Assembly (NCBI GenBank): GCA_016191345.1
Contig: JACPOU010000042.1
Span: 23,041 to 87,040, forward strand
Origin: Chloroflexota bacterium
Lineage (GTDB): Bacteria > Chloroflexota > Limnocylindria > Limnocylindrales > CSP1-4
DNA: 64,000 nt
Direction: 5' to 3'
Positions 34,802 through 42,537 of this stretch are shown piece by piece. Below the pieces are notes generated by a model. It was not told where the DNA came from and ran no database searches. It saw only the letters and a list, made by a program, of their open reading frames with translations. Numbering within the stretch: position 1 is the stretch's first letter; every line of letters begins with the position of its first letter. The translations under genes were made by a program, and so were the position numbers.

Positions 34802-34856
34802 TTGACATCGAACAGGTGTTCGGTCTAGGCTCCGACCATATTCGAACGCCCGTTCT
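34802..34856 (+). promoter_or_regulatory. SOS promoter with two LexA boxes
   Basis: TTGACA (34802-34807) and TAGGCT (34826-34831) are 18 bp apart. CGAACAGGTGTTCG (34809-34822) fills the spacer exactly as in lexA. A second box, CGAACGCCCGTTCT (34843-34856), lies just after the expected transcription start. Two boxes predict tighter SOS repression than for lexA itself. Confidence 0.85.
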
Positions 34857-34915
34857 GAAGGCAGTGCCCGGCCGAAGAGCGAGACAGCCGCACCCGCCCC
34901 CGGAAGGAGCCATTC

Positions 34916-35185
34916 GTGGCCATGATTCGAGTCGAGCCGGTCAACGTCCAGGTTCGCGCCGACTGGTTTGACGGCCGTCCGCGCGAGATCACGTGGAACG
35001 CGCGTCGCCTCCGGGTCACCGAGGTCGTCGGCGTCCGTGACGAGACGTCCGCGTTCCCCGTCGTTGTCGGCCCGCGGACGATCTTCGAGGTCCAGACCTC
35101 GGTCGCGCGGTTCACGCTCTCGTATCGGCACCGTACCCGTCGCTGGTCGATCGAGGGGCTGGACGAGGCGCGCCACGCGGCCTGA
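34916..35185 (+). CDS. Small SOS-regulated protein, DUF6504-like
   Basis: An 89-residue protein, probably beta-rich (VQVRADWFDGRPREITWNAR, VARFTLSYRHRTRRWSIEGL). It resembles the small DUF6504-type proteins that sit next to Y-family polymerase or dnaE2 mutagenesis genes in high-GC Gram-positives; I recall this association but cannot verify it here. The GTG start is supported by GGAAGGAG seven bases upstream; an ATG two codons later is an alternative. The two LexA boxes upstream and dinB next door point to a role in damage-induced DNA synthesis. Confidence 0.72.
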   Translation: MAMIRVEPVNVQVRADWFDGRPREITWNARRLRVTEVVGVRDETSAFPVVVGPRTIFEVQTSVARFTLSYRHRTRRWSIEGLDEARHAA

Positions 35186-35463
35186 CTCCAGGGCCGCCAC
35201 CTGACCACATCCTGCCCGGCGCGTCCCACGCGCCCGGGTTGTGCCCACCGGTCGTCGACTCCTCCCCGACGCCGGGTCCCCGGAGGCGGGACGGGCGCGG
35301 CCGGTACCGCGCTCGCCCCGTATCCGGCGGCATTGCGTAGCGGCGCGCGTACGCGCGGGCCGGCCGGCGTCTGTCGTCGAGCCGAGCCTCCCCCGGGGCG
35401 TCGGCACGGCCCGGGGTCGCCGGCACGCACCCGGGGGCGCCGGCACGCGCCTACAATCGCGAC

Positions 35464-36126
35464 GTGGATTCGACCCCTGTCCCCTTTCGTGACCTGACGC
35501 TCCGGGCCTTCGTCGCTCGCCTCGCCTCGGCCGAACCCGTGCCAGGGGGTGGGAGCGCGTCGGCGGTCGCGGCCAGCCTCGCGGCCGGGCTCGTCACGAT
35601 GGTCGCCTCACTCTCCGAGGGCCGGCCCCGCTACGCGATGTACATGGAGGTCCATGCCCGCACGAAGGCCGCGGGCACGGAGCTGGCCGAGCGGCTCCTC
35701 CGCATCGCCGACGAGGACGCGGCGTCGTACGCCGACTTCGCCGCCGCGCTCAAGCTCCCGAAGGAGACGGAGGCCGAGCAGGCCGCACGCGGGGAAGCGA
35801 TCCGTGCCGCCGCGCGCGTGGCCGCAGAGGTCCCGATGCGCTGCGTGGAAGCCTGTCTCGAGGTCGCCGAGAACGCCGAACTCCTCGCGGCGCGGTGCAA
35901 CGTCAACGCCTCCTCCGACCTGGACGTGGCGGCGCTCCTCGCGGAGGCGGCGGCGCGGGGCGCGGCCGCGAACGTGCTGGTGAACCTCCCGTCCGTCGCG
36001 GACGAGGCCTACGCGTCGGAGGCCCGGAGCCGCGTGAATGCCCTGCTGGCCCGCATCGCCGCGCTCGCGGCCACCACCCACCAGGTCGTCGCGACCGGCG
36101 TGCTCCGCGAGCCCGTCGCCCGATGA
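35464..36126 (+). CDS. fchA: Formimidoyl-tetrahydrofolate cyclodeaminase
   Basis: It converts 5-formimino-THF to 5,10-methenyl-THF and ammonia. The 220-residue helical protein has the family start FVARLASAEPVPGGGSASAVAAS (residues 13-35), then MVASLSEGRPRYA and a CNVNASSDLDVAALLAEAA segment. The GTG start lies six bases after a perfect-looking -10 box TACAAT (35452-35457). It is the first gene of the run fchA-folD-fhs-SAHH-like. It is the natural partner of FtcD at 54934. Confidence 0.9.
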   Translation: MDSTPVPFRDLTLRAFVARLASAEPVPGGGSASAVAASLAAGLVTMVASLSEGRPRYAMYMEVHARTKAAGTELAERLLRIADEDAASYADFAAALKLPKETEAEQAARGEAIRAAARVAAEVPMRCVEACLEVAENAELLAARCNVNASSDLDVAALLAEAAARGAAANVLVNLPSVADEAYASEARSRVNALLARIAALAATTHQVVATGVLREPVAR

Positions 36127-36181
36127 TCGTCGGCTCCGCGGCGCCTCACGGCCAGTCGACGGCCGGGCGGTACGCGAAGCC

Positions 36182-37087
36182 GTGACGACACAGGCGGGAG
36201 CGCGCCTCCTGGAAGGCGCGCCGATCGCGGACGAGATCCGGACGGGCGTCGCGGCTGGCGTCGCGGCGTTCGAGGCGGCCAACGGGCGCCCACCCGGGCT
36301 GGCCGTCGTTGTCTGCGGGCGAAGTGCCCCGTCGATGGTCTACCTCGAGCGGATTCTCAAGGCCTGCGCGCAGGTCGGGATCGCCGGTCGACTCGTGGAC
36401 GTGCCGGGCGACGACCCGGCGACCCAGGCCGCCGCGCTGACGGCGGCCCTTCACGAGCTCAATGCGGACGACACCGTTTCCGGGATCATCGTCCAGATGC
36501 CGCTACCGGCCGGCATCGGGCTCAAGGTCGTCGTGGACGCAATCGACCCGGCAAAGGACATCGACGGCATCCACCCCCTCAACGCCGGCCTCCTTCGCCT
36601 GGGATTCGAAGGCTTCGTCCCGGCCACGGCCCACGCCGCCCTGGAGATGCTCGCGCGCTCCGGAGCCACGGTCGCGGGTGCCGAGGCCGTCGTCATCGGC
36701 CGGTCGCCGGTCGTCGGCATGCCTGTCGCCTCGATGCTCGTCAAGGGCGGCGCCACGGTCACCGTCTGCCACTCGAGGACCCGCGACCTCGCCGCACACA
36801 CCCGGACCGCCGACATCCTGATCGTGGCCGCCGGTGTGCCGGGCCTCGTGACCGGGGCGATGCTCAAGCCCGGCGCGGTCGTCATCGATGTCGGGATCAA
36901 CGTCGTCGACGGGCATCTCGTCGGTGACGTCGACTTTGCCAGCGCATCGGAGGTCGCAGCCGCGATCACGCCCGTGCCCGGCGGCGTCGGGCCGCTCACC
37001 AACGCCCTCCTGCTCGCCCATCTCGTTCGCGCGGCCCAGCGGCAGGCCACCGAGCGCTCCGACCCCGCCGCCCAAGGAGACGCATGA
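36182..37087 (+). CDS. folD: Methylene-THF dehydrogenase/methenyl-THF cyclohydrolase FolD
   Basis: The bifunctional enzyme interconverts methylene-, methenyl- and 10-formyl-THF. The 301-residue protein has GIIVQMPLPAGI, DIDGIHPLNAG and VIGRSPVVGMPVASML (NADP site). The catalytic motif Y-x-x-x-K-x-K-x-C reads YLERILKAC here: the Lys needed for cyclohydrolase activity is Ile. The neighbours FchA (which makes methenyl-THF) and Fhs (which uses 10-formyl-THF) imply that the cyclohydrolase step is needed, so this change is puzzling. The GTG start at 36182 begins the conserved part. The stop overlaps the fhs ATG. Confidence 0.9.
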   Translation: MTTQAGARLLEGAPIADEIRTGVAAGVAAFEAANGRPPGLAVVVCGRSAPSMVYLERILKACAQVGIAGRLVDVPGDDPATQAAALTAALHELNADDTVSGIIVQMPLPAGIGLKVVVDAIDPAKDIDGIHPLNAGLLRLGFEGFVPATAHAALEMLARSGATVAGAEAVVIGRSPVVGMPVASMLVKGGATVTVCHSRTRDLAAHTRTADILIVAAGVPGLVTGAMLKPGAVVIDVGINVVDGHLVGDVDFASASEVAAAITPVPGGVGPLTNALLLAHLVRAAQRQATERSDPAAQGDA

Positions 37088-38790
37088 GCTTCCCGTCCGA
37101 CCTCGAGATCGCCCGCTCCGTGACCCCGCGCCCCATCGCCGACATCGCCCGGGAGCTGGGGCTCCACGCGGACGAAGTGGAGCCGTACGGGTTCACGAAG
37201 GCGAAGATCCGGCTGTCGGCGATCGAGCGGCTCGAGGCAGAGCGGCCCCGCGGCAAGTACGTCGTCGTCACGGGCATCACCCCGACGCCCCTCGGCGAGG
37301 GCAAGAGCACCACGACCGTGGGTCTGGCGCAGGGCCTCAACCGGATCGGCCGGAAGGCCGCGGTGTGCATCCGCCAGCCCAGCCTCGGGCCGGTCTTCGG
37401 GATCAAGGGCGGCGCGGCCGGTGGCGGCTACAGCCAGGTCATTCCGATGGAGGACTTCAACCTCCACCTCACCGGCGACGTCCATGCGATCGGGGCGGCC
37501 CACAACCTCGCGGCGGCCTTCATCGACAACCACATCCACCACGGGAACGCGCTCGGGATCGACGCGCTGACCATCCTCTGGCCGCGGGTCGTGGACATCT
37601 CCGACCGGGCGCTCCGCGGCGTTGTCGTCGGGCTCGGCGGCGCGGAGAACGGCTATCCGCGTGAATCGCAGTTCGTGATCACGGTCGCGTCCGAGGTCAT
37701 GGCGATTCTCGCCCTCGCCCGCGACCTCGCCGACCTTCGAGCGCGGCTGGGCCGGATCGTCCTGGCGACGACGCGTGACGGCAAGGCGATCACCGCCGAC
37801 GACCTCAAGGTCGCGGGCTCGATGACCGTTCTCCTGACCGATGCCATCAAGCCCAACCTCCTCCAGACGCTGGAGGGCGGGCCGGCGTTCGTCCATTGCG
37901 GGCCCTTCGCGAACATCGCCCACGGCAACAACTCGGTCCTCGCCGACCGGATCGCGCTCGTGACGAACGAGATCGTCTGCACCGAGGCCGGCTTCGGGGC
38001 GGACATGGGTGCCGAGAAGTTCTTCGACATCAAGTGCCGGGCCTCGGGCCTCCGGCCGGACGCGGCCGTGATGGTCGCCACGATCCGGGCCCTCAAGATG
38101 CACGGCGGCGTGGGGCGAATCGTCGCCGGCAAGCCGCTCGACCCGGCGCTCCAGCAGGAGAACGTCGAGGCCGTCACGCGGGGCGCCCAGAACCTCGCGA
38201 AGCAGATCGAGAACGTGGGGCTCTACAACGTGCCGGTCGTCGTGGCGATCAACGCCTTTCCGACGGACACGCCGGCCGAGGTCGAGGCGGTCCGCCAGGT
38301 CTCGCTGGCGGCCGGCGCCCGGGCCGCCGAGGTCGCCAACAACTGGGCGGAGGGCGGCGCCGGGGCCACGGACCTCGCGGCCGCGGTCTGGGCCGCCGCG
38401 GAGGAGGGCGCCCCGAACTTCCGGTTCCTCTACCCGGACGACGCCCCCCTCGCCGACAAGATCGAGACGATCGCGACGAAGGTCTACGGCGCTGATGGCG
38501 TCGACTACCTGCCCACCGCCCGCAAGCAGCTCGCCGCGTACGAGGCGCTCGGGTTCGGGCGCCTGCCGATCTGCATGGCCAAGACGCAGTACTCGCTCAG
38601 CCACGACGCTGGGCTCAAGGGCCGCCCGAGCGGCTTCCGGGTGCCGATCCGCGAGGTCCGGCTGAGCGCCGGTGCCGGGTTCATCACCCCGCTCGCGGGC
38701 GAGATGCGGACGATGCCCGGGCTCCCGTCACGGCCGGGCGGCGAGAACATCGACGTCGACGCGGATGGCAACATCCTCGGCCTCTTCTAG
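37084..38790 (+). CDS. fhs: Formate-tetrahydrofolate ligase
   Basis: It makes 10-formyl-THF from formate, THF and ATP, or releases formate and ATP in reverse. The 568-residue length is normal. Motifs: ITPTPLGEGKSTTTVGL (nucleotide loop, residues 61-77), IRQPSLGPVFGIKGGAAGGG, and EAGFGADMGAEKFFDIKCR. The ATG overlaps the folD stop (ATGA). With FchA and FolD it forms a route from formimino-THF to formate with ATP gain, which suits histidine breakdown. Confidence 0.96.
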   Translation: MSFPSDLEIARSVTPRPIADIARELGLHADEVEPYGFTKAKIRLSAIERLEAERPRGKYVVVTGITPTPLGEGKSTTTVGLAQGLNRIGRKAAVCIRQPSLGPVFGIKGGAAGGGYSQVIPMEDFNLHLTGDVHAIGAAHNLAAAFIDNHIHHGNALGIDALTILWPRVVDISDRALRGVVVGLGGAENGYPRESQFVITVASEVMAILALARDLADLRARLGRIVLATTRDGKAITADDLKVAGSMTVLLTDAIKPNLLQTLEGGPAFVHCGPFANIAHGNNSVLADRIALVTNEIVCTEAGFGADMGAEKFFDIKCRASGLRPDAAVMVATIRALKMHGGVGRIVAGKPLDPALQQENVEAVTRGAQNLAKQIENVGLYNVPVVVAINAFPTDTPAEVEAVRQVSLAAGARAAEVANNWAEGGAGATDLAAAVWAAAEEGAPNFRFLYPDDAPLADKIETIATKVYGADGVDYLPTARKQLAAYEALGFGRLPICMAKTQYSLSHDAGLKGRPSGFRVPIREVRLSAGAGFITPLAGEMRTMPGLPSRPGGENIDVDADGNILGLF

Positions 38791-38801
38791 GGCTCCGCCC
38801 C

Positions 38802-39965
38802 ATGACGTCGAGGATCGAGTGGGTCGCCAGCCAGTGCCGCCTTCTGGCCACGATCGCGGAGGAGTTCGACCGAACGCAGCCCTTCGCAGGCCTCACGATC
38901 GGGACGGGGATCCACCTCGAGCCGAAGACGGTGGCGCTGCTGCTCACGCTGCGGCGCGGCGGGGCTCGCGTCCTCTCCACCGGGAACCTCAACACGACCC
39001 AGCCGGAATCCGTCGCCTACCTCAATGCCCACGGGGTCGAGGCGATCGGCGAGCCGACCCAGCACGATTCGGTCCGCAACGAGTACCTCGACGAGATCCT
39101 CTCCGTCGAGCCGGACCTCATCCTCGACAACGGCGGCGACATGTTCAGCCGCTGGCTGGAGCGGCCGTACGAGCGGCTGCGCGGCGGGACCGAGGAGACG
39201 ACGAGCGGCCGGATCCGCCTGGCGCCGCTCCGCGAGCGGCTCGACCTGCCGATCCTCGTCATCAACGACAGCCCGATCAAGCAGTTCGCGGAGAACCGCC
39301 ACGCCGTCGGCCAGAGCACCGTGGAGTCGTTCCTCCGGATCACGAACCTCGCCACGAACGGCCGGCGGGTCGTCGTCTTCGGGTATGGCGGGGTGGGGAA
39401 GGGCGTGGCGCTGTCATTCCAGCGCGCGCACGCGTCGGTGAGCGTCATCGAGCTGGACCCGGTCCTCCGGATGGAGGCCATGTGGGACGGCTTCATGGTC
39501 CCTGAGCGCGACGAGGCGATGGCCGAGGCGGACATCGTGGCGACGGTCACCGCAGCCCGGGACGTCGTGACGGCACGGGACCTCGCGATCCTGCCGGACG
39601 GGGCGATCCTCATGAACATCGGTCACCTGCCGGTCGAGATCGACGTCACGGGCATGGCCGCCGACCCGGGGGTCGCGTCGTTCGGGCCGACGGATGCGGG
39701 GATCTCCTCGTTCCGGATGAGGGACGGGCGGTCGATCCACCTGCTGACGGACGGCCACATGGTCAACCTGGCGGGACCGCGGCCGCTCGGCAACTCGATC
39801 GAGTCGATGGACCTGGGGTTCAGCCTCCAGGCGCGATGCCTCGAGGCCGTCGCGAAGGGTGAGGTCGGGCGGGAGTCGTGCGTGGTGCCGGTGCCGCGCC
39901 GGATCGACGAGTGGATCTCGAGGGCCTACGTGGAGCTCGCGAAGGTGCGGCGGCCCGCGAGCTGA
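38802..39965 (+). CDS. Adenosylhomocysteinase-like NAD-binding protein
   Basis: A 387-residue protein of the S-adenosylhomocysteine hydrolase superfamily. It has GTGIHLEPKTVALL, TEETTSGRIRL (like SEETTTG), VFGYGGVGKGVALSFQ (NAD motif) and MNIGHLPVEID. Several active-site positions differ from standard SahH: DDGGD is DNGGD, the Lys...Asp-Asn segment reads IKQFAENRH (Asp to Glu), and the C-terminal Lys/Tyr NAD-binding tail is absent. It may have another nucleoside-thioether substrate. It lies 11 bp after fhs, in a one-carbon operon. Confidence 0.75.
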   Translation: MTSRIEWVASQCRLLATIAEEFDRTQPFAGLTIGTGIHLEPKTVALLLTLRRGGARVLSTGNLNTTQPESVAYLNAHGVEAIGEPTQHDSVRNEYLDEILSVEPDLILDNGGDMFSRWLERPYERLRGGTEETTSGRIRLAPLRERLDLPILVINDSPIKQFAENRHAVGQSTVESFLRITNLATNGRRVVVFGYGGVGKGVALSFQRAHASVSVIELDPVLRMEAMWDGFMVPERDEAMAEADIVATVTAARDVVTARDLAILPDGAILMNIGHLPVEIDVTGMAADPGVASFGPTDAGISSFRMRDGRSIHLLTDGHMVNLAGPRPLGNSIESMDLGFSLQARCLEAVAKGEVGRESCVVPVPRRIDEWISRAYVELAKVRRPAS

Positions 39966-40118
39966 TCGGGGGGACTGGAGGCCCGCTCTCGGCGGGCCAG
40001 TGCTGGCCGGCCCGGCGCCACTCGGCGCGGCGCCGGGCCCACTCGGCGCCCGGCCCACTCGGCGCGGCGCCACTCGGTGCGGCGCCCGGCCCACTCGGCG
40101 CGGCGCCACTCGAGGCAT

Positions 40119-40298
40119 TTCCGCCCCACGGAACAAACCGACGCTGTCAGCGGTCACGTCGGCGGATTCGGTCGAATTCGTTCCTTGGGGCGGCAGCCGG
40201 ACGACAATCGCGCGACCGTATGTCACCCGACGGGGCCCCAGAGGTCGGAATCAGCCCGAATCCGGCCTTGATCCCGCAGTTTGTTCCGCCCCGCGGAA
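40119..40298. mobile_element. 180-bp MITE-like element with terminal inverted repeats
   Basis: The left end TTCCGCCCCACGGAACAAAC (40119-40138) matches the reverse complement of the right end (40277-40298, CAGTTTGTTCCGCC...GGAA) at about 18 of 22 positions. The element codes for nothing and has the size of a non-autonomous transposable element. No clear target duplication was seen. Confidence 0.45.
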
Positions 40299-40386
40299 GC
40301 CGGATCGTCCGCCATCCCTGGGGCGGAAGCAGTGCGCAATGGCCGCCTCGGATGGGTCCGTGGCGAGTGGCTGAAGCCGCGGACGG

Positions 40387-40562
40387 GTGCGGCGAGGAAC
40401 CCTGAGCCGCGAGGAGCCGTGAGCCGCGAGGAGCCGTGAGCCGCGAGGAGCCCTGAGCCGCGAGGAGCCGTGAGCCGCGAGGAACCCTGAGCGGCGAGGA
40501 GCCGTGAGCCGCGAGGAACCCTGAGCGGCGAGGAACCCTGAGCGGCGAGGAACCCTGAGCCA
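40387..40562. repeat. 17-bp tandem repeat, about ten copies
   Basis: Units are GAGCCGCGAGGAGCCGT with regular variants (CCGCG/CGGCG and GAGCCGT/GAACCCT). Copies are contiguous without spacers, so this is not a CRISPR array. The variants occur in mixed order, as expected from unequal crossing over. Confidence 0.85.
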
Positions 40563-40590
40563 CAGGCTCCGGGCCCAGCCCGACGCGACC

Positions 40591-41757
40591 TAGTGCCTCA
40601 TGCCGCAACGTTCGGGAGCGAATGATGGACCTCCGCCTTGATGCGCCATGGCTTCGCGGGCCGGCTGTTGCGGTTGTGCCAGCGGAGGTAGGCACGGATC
40701 GCGGCGTCCTGCTCGGCGTGGCTCGGGTAGTCGGTCCCGTTGAGGGCGAACCGGCGGAGGCCCTGGAACTGGCACTCGATCAGGTTGAGCCAGCTCGAGT
40801 AGGTGGGCAGGAACACGAGCTCGATGTCGTGGTCGACCACCCAGTCGCGGAGCTCGCGCTTGTGGTGCGGGCTGAAGTTGTCGAGCACGACGATCAGGTG
40901 CTCGGTGAACCGGGCGCGCAGCGTGCCCAGGAGCTCGCGGACCTCCCGCCAGGTCTTGGTCGCCCGGATGTGACCGTACAGCCTGCCGGTCGCTGGATCG
41001 TAGGCGGCGAGCAGGTGGCGCACACCCGCGGTCCGCTTGTAGGTGGCCCGGAACCTCGCCGGGTGACGCATCGGCTGCCAGCCGTGGCCCAGGCGCGGCT
41101 GGAGGTTGAGCGGGCCGAACTCGTCGAGGCACAGGACACGCGACCCAGCCGGCGGGTGCGCGTAGAGGTCGAGCACGCGGTTCTTGCGGACCTCGAACTC
41201 GGGATCGGGCGAGGCCTTCCAGGTCTTGTGGTGCTGGAACCGGATGCCCGCGTCGCGCAGGATGCGCCACAGTTGGCTGCGGCTGATCGCGGGCACGATC
41301 CGGATCCGGACCAGGTGATCCCGGAGCTTGGCGAGGCTCCAGGAACTGAACGGCTCGCCGCGGTCAGTCGGACGGGCGAGGGCCACCTTCACGATCTCGG
41401 CGCGCTGGTCGGCATCGATCCGGCGTGGACGGCCCTCGCCCCAGTGAGGGTCCAGGGCAGGAAAGCCCTCCGCGTTGAACGCGTGGATGAGCGCCGCGAC
41501 GTGGGTCGCGCTGGCCGCGAACAGGAGCGCGATCTGGCTGACGCTCTGGCCCTGGAAGGACGCGAACAGGAGCATCGCCCGGTGGCGCACCACCGCGTTC
41601 GGCCCCCGTTTCGAGAGGTGAAGGAGGTGGGCCGCCTCCCCGTCACTCAGCTCTCGGACGAAGAGTTCGGCCCGGCGGGCCATCGCCACCTCCTGCGCTT
41701 CGATGGGAGGGATCGGGGAGTGCGATTACCTACCGAGCATTATGAATCGGGGCACTA
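40591..41757 (-). mobile_element. IS630-family insertion sequence
   Basis: The ends are TAGTGCC (40591-40597) and GGCACTA (41751-41757), short inverted repeats that begin and end with the TA dinucleotide that IS630 elements duplicate. Total length is 1167 bp and it carries one intact transposase. The right end forms the stop codon of the neighbouring His-rich gene. Confidence 0.8.
40598..41683 (-). CDS. IS630-family transposase
   Basis: A 361-residue DDE transposase. The N-terminal part has two helix-turn-helix segments (QSVSQIALLFAASATHVAALIH and SLAKLRDHLVR...SRSQLWRIL). The catalytic triad is in CLDEFGPL, VVLDNFSPHH and WLNLIECQF. Length is typical, with no frameshift, so it is probably active. 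I chose the ATG at 41683 because AGGAGG lies five bases upstream. Composition is similar to the chromosome. Confidence 0.92.
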   Translation of the reverse strand: MARRAELFVRELSDGEAAHLLHLSKRGPNAVVRHRAMLLFASFQGQSVSQIALLFAASATHVAALIHAFNAEGFPALDPHWGEGRPRRIDADQRAEIVKVALARPTDRGEPFSSWSLAKLRDHLVRIRIVPAISRSQLWRILRDAGIRFQHHKTWKASPDPEFEVRKNRVLDLYAHPPAGSRVLCLDEFGPLNLQPRLGHGWQPMRHPARFRATYKRTAGVRHLLAAYDPATGRLYGHIRATKTWREVRELLGTLRARFTEHLIVVLDNFSPHHKRELRDWVVDHDIELVFLPTYSSWLNLIECQFQGLRRFALNGTDYPSHAEQDAAIRAYLRWHNRNSRPAKPWRIKAEVHHSLPNVAA

Positions 41758-41976
41758 GCCGATCCACCCCGCAGCAAGCGCCAGCGCGCCCGCGACCACG
41801 AGGCCCAGGCCGACCCCGAGCGCCCCCGCACCCCAGGCAGCAAGGTTCACGGGCCCGAGCGCGTCGTCATCGGGATGGCCGTCGTCGACGTGGCCGTGGT
41901 CCTCGCCATGGTCGCCCGCCACGTGCGGGTCGGCCATCGCATCGCTGCCGTGGCCATCGGGGATCATGCCGCTCAT
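41755..41976 (-). CDS. His/Asp-rich mini-membrane protein, end altered by IS
   Basis: A 73-residue protein: residues 1-43 are rich in His, Asp and Gly (GDHGEDHGHVDDGHPDDD), and residues 46-72 form one hydrophobic helix. The stop codon TAG is made by the last base pairs of the IS630 element, so the original C-terminus may have been longer. The ATG at 41976 is seven bases after a -10 box TACGAT (41989-41984). The His-rich part and the cupredoxin gene upstream suggest metal (copper) handling; that is inference. No family recognised. Confidence 0.6.
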   Translation of the reverse strand: MSGMIPDGHGSDAMADPHVAGDHGEDHGHVDDGHPDDDALGPVNLAAWGAGALGVGLGLVVAGALALAAGWIG

Positions 41977-42044
41977 GGTGAGGATCGTACCCGGGCGGCG
42001 GGCACCGTGGCGCGCCGACCATACGCGCCGACCGTGACGCTCGG

Positions 42045-42446
42045 TCAGGGCTCGACGACCAGCGTCCCCTTGATGCCCAGGCTCTCGTGCCCCGGGAGCG
42101 AGCAGAAGAGGACGTAGGTGCCGTTCGGCAGGTTGACCGAGACGACCTCCGACTGGCCTTCGCGCAGGTCCTTCGAGGCCTGGACCACCGTGCCCGATCC
42201 ATCGCGGATCGTGACGTTGTGAACGGTGGGCCCGGCGTTCGTCACGGCAAGGCTGAAGCGGCTGCCCTTGACGGTGAGCGTCAGCGGCTCGAGCGTGAAG
42301 TCCTTGACCGTGATCGGCACGACCTGGCCCGTCGCGGCGGGAGCGCTCGCGGTGCCAAGGTTCACCGTCTGACCTGGGGTCGGCGACGCGGAGCCTCCGC
42401 ACGCAGCAGCGACCAGCAGGATCGGGATCAGGAGCAGGGATCGCAT
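42045..42446 (-). CDS. Cupredoxin-like lipoprotein
   Basis: A 133-residue exported protein with signal sequence and lipobox (LVAAACGG, Cys near residue 16). The cupredoxin domain has the N-terminal His in GPTVHNVTI and the C-terminal cluster FCSLPGHESLGIKG. In blue copper proteins the last ligand is Met (GM), but here it is Ile (GI), so the copper site would lack the usual axial ligand. The ATG is supported by GGAGG seven bases upstream. Likely an extracytoplasmic copper or electron-transfer protein. Confidence 0.85.
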   Translation of the reverse strand: MRSLLLIPILLVAAACGGSASPTPGQTVNLGTASAPAATGQVVPITVKDFTLEPLTLTVKGSRFSLAVTNAGPTVHNVTIRDGSGTVVQASKDLREGQSEVVSVNLPNGTYVLFCSLPGHESLGIKGTLVVEP

Positions 42447-42480
42447 GGATGCACCTCCGAAGGGTCCTGAGGATACGGGA

Positions 42481-42517
42481 AGCCGCCCCGGCCGGCCGAC
42501 GGCCGGCCGGGGCGGCT
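42481..42517 (-). terminator. Very stable 17-bp hairpin between two minus-strand genes
   Basis: AGCCGCCCCGGCCGGCC pairs perfectly with GGCCGGCCGGGGCGGCT around a 3-base GAC loop. It lies 20 bp after the stop of the duplicated-domain lipoprotein gene and 35 bp before the cupredoxin start. It has no U-tract, as is common in high-GC genomes; termination or mRNA protection are both possible. Confidence 0.7.
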
Positions 42518-42537
42518 GGAGGAGGAGGAACCGAATT

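Larger units (their letters stand above)
39966..40590. other. Repeat-rich spacer between the SAHH-like gene and the IS element
   Basis: No gene is supported in these 625 bp. It starts with repeats of a CACTCGGCGC(GG)CGCC type (about 40018-40112), then the 180-bp element with terminal inverted repeats (40119-40298), a single-copy stretch, the 17-bp tandem array (40387-40562), and finally the left end of the insertion sequence. Confidence 0.7.

Noticed and set aside
36451..38604. 717-residue minus-strand ORF
   Set aside because: Shadow of folD and fhs; composition is Arg/Asp/Gly-rich and it lacks any recognisable domain.
12711..40210. Shared 12-mer GGACGACAATCG in the 113-bp element and the 180-bp element
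   Set aside because: A single shared 12-mer is expected by chance among 64 kb, and the flanking text does not align.
40387..40562. Short repeats resembling a CRISPR array
   Set aside because: The 17-bp units are contiguous with no spacers, vary in sequence, and there are no cas genes.
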